Assembly: GCF_965243865.1 (NCBI RefSeq)
Contig: NZ_OZ251603.1
Coordinates: 4,030,001-4,094,000 of the forward strand
DNA from: Hyphomicrobium_A sp965243865
GTDB lineage: Bacteria > Pseudomonadota > Alphaproteobacteria > Rhizobiales > Hyphomicrobiaceae
DNA: 64,000 bases
Direction of reading: 5' to 3'
The notes under the pieces were generated by a model that made no database searches, was not told where the DNA came from, and saw only the letters and a program-made list of their open reading frames with translations. Shown piece by piece: positions 25,064 to 33,391 of the stretch (position 1 is the first letter of the stretch; the number at the start of each line of letters is the position of its first letter). A program made the translations under genes and the position numbers.

Positions 25064-26956
25064 ATGCTTGATAGACCAACAAAGCTCGGCCCGATCGAGC
25101 TGGAAGTTATTCACGGCACGATCCGCGCTGCCGAGCTCGAGATCGAAGCTGCGGTCGAACGCACCGCCCGCTCGCCGATGATCCGCGACCAGCACGACTA
25201 TCGCGTTGCGCTGTTCGATGCGAAAGGTCGCAAGCTCACCGGCCGTTCCTATTCGGCGATCGTCGAACCGGTGTTCGAGTATTTCGGCGCGGACAACATC
25301 TTTCCGGGCGACGTGTTCTTCTGGAACGACCCTTACAACTCCTGCGGCGGCATCGGCCACGTTCCCGACCTGTGCACCACCGTGCCGATCTTCTTCGGCG
25401 AGCGCCTGATCGGCTTCAGCCAGGTGTTCGGTCATCACGACGATATCGGCGGCGCGGTGCCGGGCAGCTTGCCGGTGCACGCGACCGACAGCTGGATGGA
25501 AGGCGTGCTCATCCCGCCGATCAAGCTCTATGAGCGTGGCAAGCTGAACGAGGCTGCGTTCAAGATCATCGTGCGCAACTCGCGCCTGTCCGAGCACCTT
25601 GCCGGCGATCTCGACGCCGAGATCGGCGCTGCCAAGCTCGGGTCGCGCCGCGTCATAGCGCTCGCGGAGCGTTACGGCGTCGATACGCTCGAAGCAGCGT
25701 TCGACCAGATCCTGCTCAACACCGCGGAGGTATTCCGCCGCGAAATTCTGCCGCGCATCAAGGACGGCGTCTACAACTTCGAGGATTACATCGAGAACGA
25801 CGGCGTCGACGAGCCGCGCCTGCACGCGCTGCGCATCAAGATGACGAAGACGCCCGAGAAGATCATTCTCGACTTCACCGGCACCGACCCGGAAGCGAAG
25901 GGACCGATCAACTGGTCGCTCGACGAGGTCGAGGGGCGCTACTTCCGCAAATGGCTGGCGCCGACGCTGCGCTCCCTTGCCAACTCGCCAGAGCGGGCAG
26001 CGGAGATCGACTCCAATGAAGGCGTGCTCGACGTCATCGATGTAGTCTTCCCCGAGAAGGGCACATTGATCACGCCGACGTTCGGCAAGCCGACCGGCAT
26101 GCGCTTCTTCCTCATGCTGCGCACGCTGGGGGTCTTTGCGGCATGCTTGTCGAAGGCAACCGACGGCAAGATGCCGGCGGATCACGAGACGATCCGCATC
26201 TGGGGCGTCACCGGCGGCAAGACGCAGAACGACTTCTATCTGTTCCGTGAAGTTCTCGGTGGCGGCAGTCCTGGTCGCCCGTGGGCAGACGGTTCCGACG
26301 TGGTGCACATCGTACCGAACTCGAAGAACCTTCCCGCCGAGTTCTCCGAGACGCGCTATCCCATTCTGGTCGAGCGCCTCGGGCTGAAGCAGGACTCGGG
26401 CGGCGCTGGCTTCCATCGTGGCGGCCTCGGCTACGACAAGCGCATCAAGATGCTCGATGACTGCAAGCTCATCTCCAACGCCGACCGCTCGATGCTGGGA
26501 TGCTACGGGGTGAACGGCGGCAAGGCGGGCGCCAACTATAAGGTTACCGTCGCCGGCGTGGCGGGCGAGGAGGCCGAACATCCCGGCATGTGCGATAACG
26601 TCGTCGTGCCGGCTGGCGCATCGATCACCATCGTCACCACGGGCGGCGGCGGGTGGGGCGATCCTCTCGCGCGTCCCGTCGACGTGGTCGTTTCCGACGT
26701 GCAGTGCGCAAACATTTCAGCGGAATCCGCGCTCGCCGACTATGGCGTCGTGCTGATCAAATCCGGCCGCAAGTGGTCCGCCGATGAGGTTGCCACCAAA
26801 GCGAAGCGGGCGGAGTTGGCAAAGGCGCGCGGCAATCTGCCAATGTTCGACCGCGGCGCCTACTTCGATAAGCTGAAGGCGGCAGGCAAGATTACGCGTC
26901 CCGAAGGTTGGTCTGATCCCGACGCCGGATGGTTCGCTAAACCTGCAGCGCAGTGA
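25064..26956 (+). CDS. hyuB: Hydantoinase/oxoprolinase family subunit B (HyuB)
   Basis: 630 residues. Hydantoinase B domain (PF02538) across most of the protein: EVIHGTIRAAELE near residue 10, FWNDPYNSCGGIGHVPD near 88 and FGHHDDIGGAVPGSLP near 122 carry the metal-binding His/Asp set. GTDPEAKGPINW near 273 and TGGGGWGDPL near 526 are further landmarks. It pairs with HyuA, which ends 14 bases upstream. The ring substrate is not deducible; a cyclic ureide or imide produced by the molybdenum hydroxylase is the contextual guess. Confidence 0.9.
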   Translation: MLDRPTKLGPIELEVIHGTIRAAELEIEAAVERTARSPMIRDQHDYRVALFDAKGRKLTGRSYSAIVEPVFEYFGADNIFPGDVFFWNDPYNSCGGIGHVPDLCTTVPIFFGERLIGFSQVFGHHDDIGGAVPGSLPVHATDSWMEGVLIPPIKLYERGKLNEAAFKIIVRNSRLSEHLAGDLDAEIGAAKLGSRRVIALAERYGVDTLEAAFDQILLNTAEVFRREILPRIKDGVYNFEDYIENDGVDEPRLHALRIKMTKTPEKIILDFTGTDPEAKGPINWSLDEVEGRYFRKWLAPTLRSLANSPERAAEIDSNEGVLDVIDVVFPEKGTLITPTFGKPTGMRFFLMLRTLGVFAACLSKATDGKMPADHETIRIWGVTGGKTQNDFYLFREVLGGGSPGRPWADGSDVVHIVPNSKNLPAEFSETRYPILVERLGLKQDSGGAGFHRGGLGYDKRIKMLDDCKLISNADRSMLGCYGVNGGKAGANYKVTVAGVAGEEAEHPGMCDNVVVPAGASITIVTTGGGGWGDPLARPVDVVVSDVQCANISAESALADYGVVLIKSGRKWSADEVATKAKRAELAKARGNLPMFDRGAYFDKLKAAGKITRPEGWSDPDAGWFAKPAAQ

Positions 26957-26975
26957 GCAGCTCGAGGGTGGAAGG

Positions 26976-27584
26976 ATGAAGATCAATCAGTCGTTCGAGG
27001 TCAACCGGCCGCCAGCGGAAGTCTGGGCACTGTTCCAGGATATTCCGACGGTAGCAACGTGCATGCCGGGTGCGCAGTTCACGGAAGACCGCGGCGACGG
27101 AAACTATGCCGGACGGGTGAATATCAAGCTTGGCCCGTTCGGCGCTTCATTCGAAGGCGCAGCGCGTGTGGTGAATGATGCCGCTACACACAGCGCCCAC
27201 GTGGAGGGGCAAGGCCTCGACCGCAAGGGCGGCAGCCGCTCCAAGCTCATCATGGACTACAAGGTCGTGCAGGCGGGCGTCGGATCGCGGGTCGACATCG
27301 AAGCTGATGTGCAGCTCGCAGGTCCCATTGCCCAGTTCGGCCGTACTGGCGTCATCACCGAAACGGCGAACGTTTTGATTGGTCAGTTTGCGCGCAACGT
27401 CGAAGCAAAGCTTTCCGAAGTTCAGCCGCAGTGCAGCGCATCCCAAACCGCTGCCTCGACATCTTCGGCTGCTGCTGAACCCGCGCAGGCCGCCAATCAG
27501 GTGAACGCATTCAGGATCCTTTGGCTCGTCTTTGTCTCATCGCTCCGGCGAATGTTCGGAATGCAAAGCCGCCAGGGAAGCTAA
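26976..27584 (+). CDS. CoxG-family SRPBCC protein
   Basis: 202 residues. The SRPBCC ligand-binding domain covers residues 1-150: SFEVNRPPAEVWALFQD at the start and VATCMPGAQ near 26 are CoxG signatures. A low-complexity linker and a short hydrophobic C-terminal helix follow (about residues 178-190), a probable membrane tether. CoxG proteins accompany molybdenum hydroxylases and are thought to recruit the enzyme to the membrane. Its presence between hyuB and the creatininase-like gene ties this operon to the hydroxylase at 32-36 kb. GGAAGG precedes the ATG. Confidence 0.85.
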   Translation: MKINQSFEVNRPPAEVWALFQDIPTVATCMPGAQFTEDRGDGNYAGRVNIKLGPFGASFEGAARVVNDAATHSAHVEGQGLDRKGGSRSKLIMDYKVVQAGVGSRVDIEADVQLAGPIAQFGRTGVITETANVLIGQFARNVEAKLSEVQPQCSASQTAASTSSAAAEPAQAANQVNAFRILWLVFVSSLRRMFGMQSRQGS

Positions 27585-27648
27585 TAGCGATTCCGGCTTC
27601 CCACCTCCCGCGCTCGACCACGGCGCGCAAGGGAAGCCGGAGTCGCTA
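27585..27648. repeat. Long intercistronic inverted repeat
   Basis: Arms TAGCGATTCCGGCTTCCC (27585-27602) and GGGAAGCCGGAGTCGCTA (27631-27648) pair over 18 bp with one G-U mismatch and a 28-base loop. The element begins directly after the coxG stop codon and has no T tract. It may stabilise the upstream mRNA or lower expression of the creatininase-like gene. Confidence 0.6.
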
Positions 27649-27695
27649 ATACGGTGCTTGATGCACCAAGAGCTGCAATAGGGGAGAGCTGCTTC

Positions 27696-28478
27696 GTGGA
27701 ACGTCGCTTGTCATACATGACCCAGATGGAGGCCGCCGACGCGATCGCGGCCGGACGATCGGTGATCGTTCCAACGGGGGCGACCGAGGCGCACGGCCCG
27801 CACATGCCGCTGGACACAGACACGCACCAGGTGGACCACATCGCCGCCTTGCTTGCAGACAAGATCGACGCGGTTGTCGCTCCGCCCGTCGCTTACGGAA
27901 TTTCAAAAACCTTCGAGAAGTTTCCCGGCACCATATCGCTCACGATCCCGACGTATCAGACTTTGGTATTCGAGATCGGTGCCGCGCTCGTGCGCCAGGG
28001 TTTCAAGCACATCATCCTGCTCAACGGAAATCGCCCGAGCGGTACAGCCAATGACGCCGTCGCGCGCCACCTGATCGATGAGCTGGATGAAGACTATGAC
28101 TTCGTCGTCTCCGCCGTGAGCTATTGGGAGCCGGCCGCAGCCGAGATTCATGCAATGCGCAAGTCGGTCCCGGGTGGCATGGGGCATGGCTGCGAAATGG
28201 AAGCGTCGTTTCAGCTCGCCACGCGCCCGGATATCGTGAAGATGGATCGTCTAGAGGGTGCGCATTACGGCCCCGTGGGCTGGGACCTCGTCGCACCGAC
28301 CAATCCGACACGCACCTATGCGCGTCGTCCGCGTCCGCAAGTCGGCCACGCGGCGATCTTCGGCGATCCCTCGGTTGCCAGCGCCGAGGCCGGCGAAGCC
28401 TTCATCAACGTCGTCATCGCAGCGCTGACGAAAACATTCACCGAGCTGCAAACCTCATACGGCGAACGAAGAAAATGA
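27696..28478 (+). CDS. Creatininase-fold amidohydrolase with altered metal site
   Basis: 260 residues. The first metal motif of the creatininase family is intact: TGATEAHGPHMPLDTD near residues 28-43 supplies Glu, His and Asp. The second motif, normally NGHGGN, reads NGNRPSG near 110, losing the His ligand. GHGCEMEAS near 160 keeps the catalytic-region Glu. Family members hydrolyse cyclic or linear amides (creatinine, formamidopyrimidines, mycofactocin peptide). Activity here is uncertain. The GTG at 27696 has GGGGAG nine bases upstream; the frame is also open to 27654. Last gene of the hyuA operon. Confidence 0.78.
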   Translation: MERRLSYMTQMEAADAIAAGRSVIVPTGATEAHGPHMPLDTDTHQVDHIAALLADKIDAVVAPPVAYGISKTFEKFPGTISLTIPTYQTLVFEIGAALVRQGFKHIILLNGNRPSGTANDAVARHLIDELDEDYDFVVSAVSYWEPAAAEIHAMRKSVPGGMGHGCEMEASFQLATRPDIVKMDRLEGAHYGPVGWDLVAPTNPTRTYARRPRPQVGHAAIFGDPSVASAEAGEAFINVVIAALTKTFTELQTSYGERRK

Positions 28479-28480
28479 AA

Positions 28481-29368
28481 CTAGGCCGTACCCGGCCGCC
28501 AGCCCAGGTCGAGACTGATCGAATGGGTCGTCTCGAGGAGAAGATCGGTCAGCGCATCCAGTCGCTTGGTGTTTTTCGCGACGGCCTTGCGGAACACGAA
28601 CGAGAGGCACGCCACGACACGCTCGTTGGCGTCGTAGATCGGCGCAGCGATGGAGCCTGTGAACGGCTGCACGTCGCCAACCGTGAGAGACCTGCCGTCG
28701 GCTTTGACCTGTTTGAGGATCGCACGCAGCCGCTTGGGATCCGTAACGGTATCCGCCGTCAGGCGCTCCAGGTCACGTGCAAGATACTCTTCAATGAACT
28801 CGGGTTCTTCATACGCGAGCAGCACCAGGCCCTTCGAGCCGCAGTGCAGCGGGAAGTGGTAGCCGTACTCGGCTTTCCTGATGTCTTCTTCCGCGCGCTG
28901 GTGCGAGTAGATGGCAACCGACTGATGGCCGATCCGCTCCACCACCTGTGTTGCGATCCCTTCCTCGTCCTCGAGACGTGCGAGGTAGGGCGTGGCGGCC
29001 TTCAGCGCCCGATGATTGGCAAGGTAAGCCGATCCGATGTGCCACAGGCGCGGACCGATCTCGTATCGGTTGCTTTCCGGATCGCGGCGCAAAAACTGCG
29101 CCTTCTCGAGCTGGATCAGCGTCCGGTGCACGGTGGCCCACGGCAAATTGAGGCTGCGGGTAACGTCGACAACGCGGCCCGGCGACGTCGCGAGGTAATC
29201 GAGAACCGCGAACGAGCGCGCCATGCCGCGCAACGGATCGTCGGCGGCGTCTTCTTGGGCACTGTTCGTGGTCTGCGCGGCGCCGTTTCTTTTCTTGGAA
29301 CCGTTGCCCCGTACCGCTGCGCTTTGCGATTTCGTCACTTCGGAATCCGATCGCTGCTCAAAAAACAT
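28481..29368 (-). CDS. IclR-family transcriptional regulator
   Basis: 295 residues. After a polar N-terminal extension of about 45 residues come a winged helix-turn-helix (ARSFAVLDYLA..., recognition helix LPWATVHRTLIQLE near residue 75) and a C-terminal effector domain (GSKGLVLLA near 175, APIYDANERVVACLSF near 245). IclR proteins usually control adjacent catabolic operons in response to a pathway metabolite. It is the only local regulator inside the region carrying the three TATCC-N7-GGATA palindromes and is the best candidate to bind them. It is convergent with the creatininase-like gene and divergent from the amidase gene. Confidence 0.9.
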   Translation of the reverse strand: MFFEQRSDSEVTKSQSAAVRGNGSKKRNGAAQTTNSAQEDAADDPLRGMARSFAVLDYLATSPGRVVDVTRSLNLPWATVHRTLIQLEKAQFLRRDPESNRYEIGPRLWHIGSAYLANHRALKAATPYLARLEDEEGIATQVVERIGHQSVAIYSHQRAEEDIRKAEYGYHFPLHCGSKGLVLLAYEEPEFIEEYLARDLERLTADTVTDPKRLRAILKQVKADGRSLTVGDVQPFTGSIAAPIYDANERVVACLSFVFRKAVAKNTKRLDALTDLLLETTHSISLDLGWRPGTA

Positions 29369-29455
29369 TCGTGATGCCCACTCTTACGCCATGACACACA
29401 AGCAGACAATGCATTGCGGCAAGAGGACACCGGCTGATTCCATTGGGGAACCATA

Positions 29456-30877
29456 ATGAGTGATCCTATTTGGCGCTGGTCGGCAGTCAACGTCGTTGAG
29501 CGGATTGCAGCGGGCGATATCTCTGCGCGGGAGGCGCTCGTAAGCATCGCCGAGCGCATCGAGGCCGTAGACGGCCAAGTCAACGCCCTGCCCATTTTAT
29601 GCCTCGACCGGGCTTTCCACTATCTGGAGGAACTCGAGAAACGCCCGCCCGCCGAGCGCGGCCGCTTTTTCGGGCTCCCATGGACCATCAAGGATTCGGC
29701 CGCTGTTGCCGGCGTGCGGACGACATATGGCTCGCTCGCATACGCTGACTATGTCCCGAGCCATTCGGATTACGTTGTCGACGCTATCGAAGCGGCGGGT
29801 GGGGCCGTCTATGCAAAGTCGAACACGCCGGAGTTCGAAGCGGGCGCCAACACCTTCAACGAGGTTTTCGGGCGTACTCTCAATCCATGGGATGTAACGC
29901 GCTCCGCCGGCGGATCTTCGGGTGGAGCCGCCGTGGCCGTCGCCACCGGAATGGCGTTCCTGTCACAAGGGTCGGATTTCGCCTGCTCGCTGCGATTTCC
30001 AGCGGCCTTCTGCAATGTCGTGGGATTGCGTCCGAGCCCTGGACTGATACCCCAAGGACCGAGCAGCTTACCCATGCAGGTGCTTTCGGTCATGGGCCCG
30101 CTGGCCCGCACGGTCGAGGATGCAGCGCTGGCGCTCGATGGCATGGCGCGGTTCGATGTGCGAGACCCGCTCTGTCGTCCTCTCCCGACCAAGCAAAGCT
30201 ATCTCGAAGCGGCCCGGCATGCGACGCCGCCCAAGTCGGCCGCCTACAGCGTCACGCTTGGCCTGGCTGAGGTCGATCGCGGCGTGCGCGCCGTTGTCGA
30301 GGACGCGATCGATAAGCTCGTCCGGGCCGGGCTCGACGTGGACGCAGCCGACCCGGACCTGCGCTCGAGCGATAGCGTGTTCCGCACGCTCCGCGCCTTT
30401 CAGTTCGCGGCTTTGCGGCGCGACGCGCTCCAAGCCCACCGCCAGAAGCTGAAGCCGGAGGTCGTCTGGAACATTGAAGAAGGCTTGCGCCTTTCCGCTG
30501 CGGACATTGGCTCCGCGGAGGCGGAACGCGGGCGGCTGCGGCGCACCATGATCGCGTTCCTCGATAAGCACGGCATCCTCATAACGCCGACCGCGCCCGT
30601 CGAGCCGTTCCCGGTCGAGCAGCGCTACGTCGAGGAGATCGAGGGCCACAAGCTCAATACGTATCTCGACTGGATGGTGCTGGGGTATGCCATCAGCGTG
30701 TGCGGATGCCCGGCGATCTCAATCCCTTGTGGCCGCACAAGCACCGGATTGCCGGTTGGTCTGCAACTCGTTGCAAAGCCTTATGCCGAGGCGGAGTTGC
30801 TGTCGGCGGCCGCGTGGTGCGAGGCTGTGCTCCAAAGCGCTTTGCGCGTCCCCATCGATCCCGCAGTATCGCCATGA
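29456..30877 (+). CDS. Amidase-signature family hydrolase
   Basis: 473 residues. Ser-cisSer-Lys catalytic triad: Lys in TIKDSA near residue 78, cis-Ser in SAGGSSGGA near 152 and nucleophile Ser in GSDFACSLRFPA near 179, where the usual GG before Ser is AC. The family hydrolyses linear amides and ureido compounds (allophanate, malonamate, indoleacetamide). A ureido- or amido-acid produced by ring opening would be a fitting substrate. The stop overlaps the start of the transporter gene as ATGA, so the two are translationally coupled. It is divergent from the IclR gene, 87 bases apart. Confidence 0.88.
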   Translation: MSDPIWRWSAVNVVERIAAGDISAREALVSIAERIEAVDGQVNALPILCLDRAFHYLEELEKRPPAERGRFFGLPWTIKDSAAVAGVRTTYGSLAYADYVPSHSDYVVDAIEAAGGAVYAKSNTPEFEAGANTFNEVFGRTLNPWDVTRSAGGSSGGAAVAVATGMAFLSQGSDFACSLRFPAAFCNVVGLRPSPGLIPQGPSSLPMQVLSVMGPLARTVEDAALALDGMARFDVRDPLCRPLPTKQSYLEAARHATPPKSAAYSVTLGLAEVDRGVRAVVEDAIDKLVRAGLDVDAADPDLRSSDSVFRTLRAFQFAALRRDALQAHRQKLKPEVVWNIEEGLRLSAADIGSAEAERGRLRRTMIAFLDKHGILITPTAPVEPFPVEQRYVEEIEGHKLNTYLDWMVLGYAISVCGCPAISIPCGRTSTGLPVGLQLVAKPYAEAELLSAAAWCEAVLQSALRVPIDPAVSP

Positions 30878-31815
30878 GCGCTTCAAATTTCTGGCGCAGG
30901 GCAGAGCCTCTGCTGTTGCTACTCGCAACCGGTGCAGGCGTCGGCACCATCTTTCCCTTGGGCAATATTGCCGTGTCCCATGGGCTGTCGCCGCTCGTCT
31001 ATGTTGCGGTGGCGTCGTTGGGAGGCACAGTCGTCCTTGCGCTGCTCAACTGCCTGAAGGGCTACTCACTGCGGCCTGATCGCGAAGCACTGCGATATGC
31101 CTTTATCTCCGGTCAACTCACCATCGCAGTGCCGTTCACCGCAATCGTAGCTGTGATGCAGCATCTGGGCTCGGCGTTGCCCGCCATCATGCAAACGCTC
31201 ATCCCGATCGCGACGCTGGCGATCGTCTACATGATGCGCCTCGAGAAGCCGAGCGCTGCCCGCGTGTTTGGATTGGCATTGGGCATAGCCGGCGCTGCAA
31301 TCATTCTGATCACGCGCGGACACGGCGATGAGGAAACTGCATCTTCTATTCTCTGGTATCTGGCGGCGCTGATCGGCCCAGCGGTTCTCGCCGTCGGCAA
31401 CGTTTATCGCAGTGTCGACTGGCCTTCGTACGACCCGCCCGCCTTGCAATTGGCGACGTGGACTCTTGCTGCAGCTGCACAGTCTTTGATCTGTTTGCTC
31501 ATCTTTTGGGAACTCGTCTCGCCAAGTGGCGCAAACGGCACTGTGGTCCAGCATATTCTTGCGAACTGGAAGTTGATCGCTCTGCAATCCGTCACGCTCG
31601 GCATCGGCTACGCGTTCTACTTCCGCCTCCAGCGTGTCGGTGGACCCGTCTACATCAGCCAACTGAGCTACGTGAATATGGCCGTTGGAGTGCTGTTTGC
31701 CGTGGCTTTTTTCGGCGAGGTGATCTCGCTCTGGAGCTGGCTTGCGCTCGCTCTCACCGCGCTAGGTGTTTTCATCGTTAATTCGACGGCACCACGTAAT
31801 CAGCGCCCAGAATAA
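30874..31815 (+). CDS. DMT-superfamily (EamA) permease
   Basis: 313 residues with ten predicted membrane helices in two EamA repeats; the second starts near residue 160. EamA permeases move small metabolites or amino acids in either direction across the inner membrane. Starting at ATG 30874 it overlaps the amidase stop by four bases. Likely import or efflux of a pathway compound; no specific substrate can be read from the sequence. It ends 40 bases before the third operator. Confidence 0.85.
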   Translation: MSASNFWRRAEPLLLLLATGAGVGTIFPLGNIAVSHGLSPLVYVAVASLGGTVVLALLNCLKGYSLRPDREALRYAFISGQLTIAVPFTAIVAVMQHLGSALPAIMQTLIPIATLAIVYMMRLEKPSAARVFGLALGIAGAAIILITRGHGDEETASSILWYLAALIGPAVLAVGNVYRSVDWPSYDPPALQLATWTLAAAAQSLICLLIFWELVSPSGANGTVVQHILANWKLIALQSVTLGIGYAFYFRLQRVGGPVYISQLSYVNMAVGVLFAVAFFGEVISLWSWLALALTALGVFIVNSTAPRNQRPE

Positions 31816-31820
31816 CAATA

Positions 31821-31850
31821 TTGACAGTTTTGTTTATCTCAAATTAGGAT
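31821..31850 (+). promoter_or_regulatory. sigma70-type promoter of the molybdenum hydroxylase operon
   Basis: Perfect -35 TTGACA (31821-31826), an 18-base spacer and TAGGAT (31845-31850). The predicted start coincides with the palindrome at 31855-31871. Confidence 0.5.
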
Positions 31851-31854
31851 GCCA

Positions 31855-31871
31855 TATCCAATATGTGGATA
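31855..31871. promoter_or_regulatory. TATCC-N7-GGATA operator, copy 3 (molybdenum hydroxylase operon)
   Basis: TATCCAATATGTGGATA. Arms and spacer length are identical to the copies at 20079 and 22966. It lies just downstream of a -35/-10 pair and about 110 bases before the FAD-subunit gene. Confidence 0.65.
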
Positions 31872-31979
31872 TATCCACCTGTTGGGCGCGACATCGCCGC
31901 ATTTTGCGGAGATGGGGTTCGGGCTAGCAAAAACATCAGCCGGTCCCGGCCAAATAAAGCGATCGGCTTGCGAGGTAGG

Positions 31980-32837
31980 ATGAAACCACCGCCCTTCGAG
32001 TACTGTGCGCCCCGCTCGCTTAAGGATGCCGTTGACCTGCTTGCCGCCGATCCATCAGCGATGGTTCTCGCCGGTGGCCAAAGTCTGATCCCCGCGCTCA
32101 ACATGCGCTTCGCCGCACCGAGTCGCCTCATCGACATTCAGCATGTCGAAGGACTGAAGGGGACTGCGATCGAAGGCGGCAACATCATCGTTCGAGCCAT
32201 GACGCGTCACCGCGAGCTCGAACTCAACGACGAAGTCTTCCGCGCCAATCCGCTGATCCGTGAGACGATGGCGCACGTCGCTCACGTTCCTATCCGTAAT
32301 CGCGGCACCGTGGTCGGCAGCTTGTGCCACGCCGATGCAGCCGCTGAGATGCCCTCGATTCTGCTTGTGACGGACGGCTCCGTAATCACCGAGAGCCCGC
32401 GCGGCCGCCGCGAGATTCCCGCCGCCGACTTCTTCCAGTTTCATATGACGACGTCGCGCGAGCCGGACGAGATCGTCGTCGAAGCGCATTTCCCCGTTCT
32501 GCCTCAGGGCGCCGGCTGGGCATTCGAGGAGTTCACGCGTCGCCACGGTGACTATGCGATTGCCGCCGTCGCGGCGATCGTCACGCGGGCGGGATCAACG
32601 GATGTCGTGTCGCTGTCCGCGTGCGGCGTCGCCTCGCGCCCGATCCGCCTCACGGCGTGTGAACAGATCTTCGCGGCCCAGGGCCTCACCGACGCATCCT
32701 TCAAAGCCGCCAGCGAGGCGGCGAAGGAGTACGTGACAGCGCCCGACGATATCCACGCGACCAACGACTACCGGCGCGATCTGCTGGCAAGTCTTGTGGT
32801 CCGGGCCGTCGAGAAGGCGCTTACGAGGTCGCGTTGA
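31980..32837 (+). CDS. Molybdenum hydroxylase FAD subunit (CoxM/XdhB-like)
   Basis: 285 residues, the standard length of the medium subunit. FAD-binding motifs: VLAGGQSLIPALNMR near residue 32 and VPIRNRGTVVGSLCHADAAA near 102. A C-terminal CO-dehydrogenase flavoprotein domain follows. It passes electrons from the iron-sulfur subunit to an acceptor. The ATG at 31980 has GAGG close upstream; the open frame back to 31863 runs through the operator and is not used. First gene of a three-subunit operon. Confidence 0.92.
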   Translation: MKPPPFEYCAPRSLKDAVDLLAADPSAMVLAGGQSLIPALNMRFAAPSRLIDIQHVEGLKGTAIEGGNIIVRAMTRHRELELNDEVFRANPLIRETMAHVAHVPIRNRGTVVGSLCHADAAAEMPSILLVTDGSVITESPRGRREIPAADFFQFHMTTSREPDEIVVEAHFPVLPQGAGWAFEEFTRRHGDYAIAAVAAIVTRAGSTDVVSLSACGVASRPIRLTACEQIFAAQGLTDASFKAASEAAKEYVTAPDDIHATNDYRRDLLASLVVRAVEKALTRSR

Positions 32838-32850
32838 GGGAAATGCACAA

Positions 32851-33381
32851 ATGAGCCGCGCCAAGATAAGAACAAAACTTCCAACCAAGTCGGCTGACTC
32901 TACCGTCGACATCGAGCTGACCGTAAACGGGGAGCAGGTGTCGGCAGAAGTCAGCACCCGCATGCTGCTGTCGGACTTTCTGCGTCACGAGCTTGGGCTG
33001 ACGGGCACCCACGTCGGATGCGAGCACGGTGTTTGCGGCGCCTGCACCGTGCTCATCGACGGTGTTGCCGGCCGCTCTTGCCTCACCTTCGCCGCACAGG
33101 CCGCCGGCTGCGAAGTGCGCACCATCGAATCCGTCGCCAACAAAGACGGCACGCTGCATCCGCTGCAGGAAGCATTCCGCGATTGTCATGGTCTGCAGTG
33201 CGGCTACTGCACGCCCGGCATGATCATGAACATCCTCAGCAGCTTCAATTCCAGCGCGCCGCTCGATCTCTCTGACGAGGGCATCAGAGACATCATCTCG
33301 GGCAATCTGTGCCGCTGCACCGGCTATCAGAACATCATCGCCGCCGTACGTCAGGCGGCCAAGGCAATGTCGCTGGGCTAA
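32851..33381 (+). CDS. Molybdenum hydroxylase [2Fe-2S] subunit (CoxS/XdhA-like)
   Basis: 176 residues. The N-terminal plant-type ferredoxin domain has CEHGVCGACTV plus a distal Cys (GRSC) near residues 53-75. The second helical [2Fe-2S] domain has QCGYCTPGM near 115 and the LCRCTGY motif near 155. Both clusters are intact. It has about 20 extra polar residues at the N-terminus relative to short family members. The gene starts 13 bases after the FAD-subunit stop. Confidence 0.93.
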   Translation: MSRAKIRTKLPTKSADSTVDIELTVNGEQVSAEVSTRMLLSDFLRHELGLTGTHVGCEHGVCGACTVLIDGVAGRSCLTFAAQAAGCEVRTIESVANKDGTLHPLQEAFRDCHGLQCGYCTPGMIMNILSSFNSSAPLDLSDEGIRDIISGNLCRCTGYQNIIAAVRQAAKAMSLG

Positions 33382-33391
33382 GGGGGCACCG

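Noticed and set aside
25046..26581. Minus-strand frame of 511 codons opposite hyuB
   Set aside because: No recognisable domain or ribosome site; hyuB is well supported.
21095..28478. Creatinine degradation via N-methylhydantoin (creatininase, HyuAB, carbamoylsarcosine hydrolase)
   Set aside because: Kept only as a weak alternative: the creatininase-like protein lacks a metal ligand, no creatinine deaminase or sarcosine oxidase is present, and this route does not explain the molybdenum hydroxylase, Tsx channel or malonate genes.
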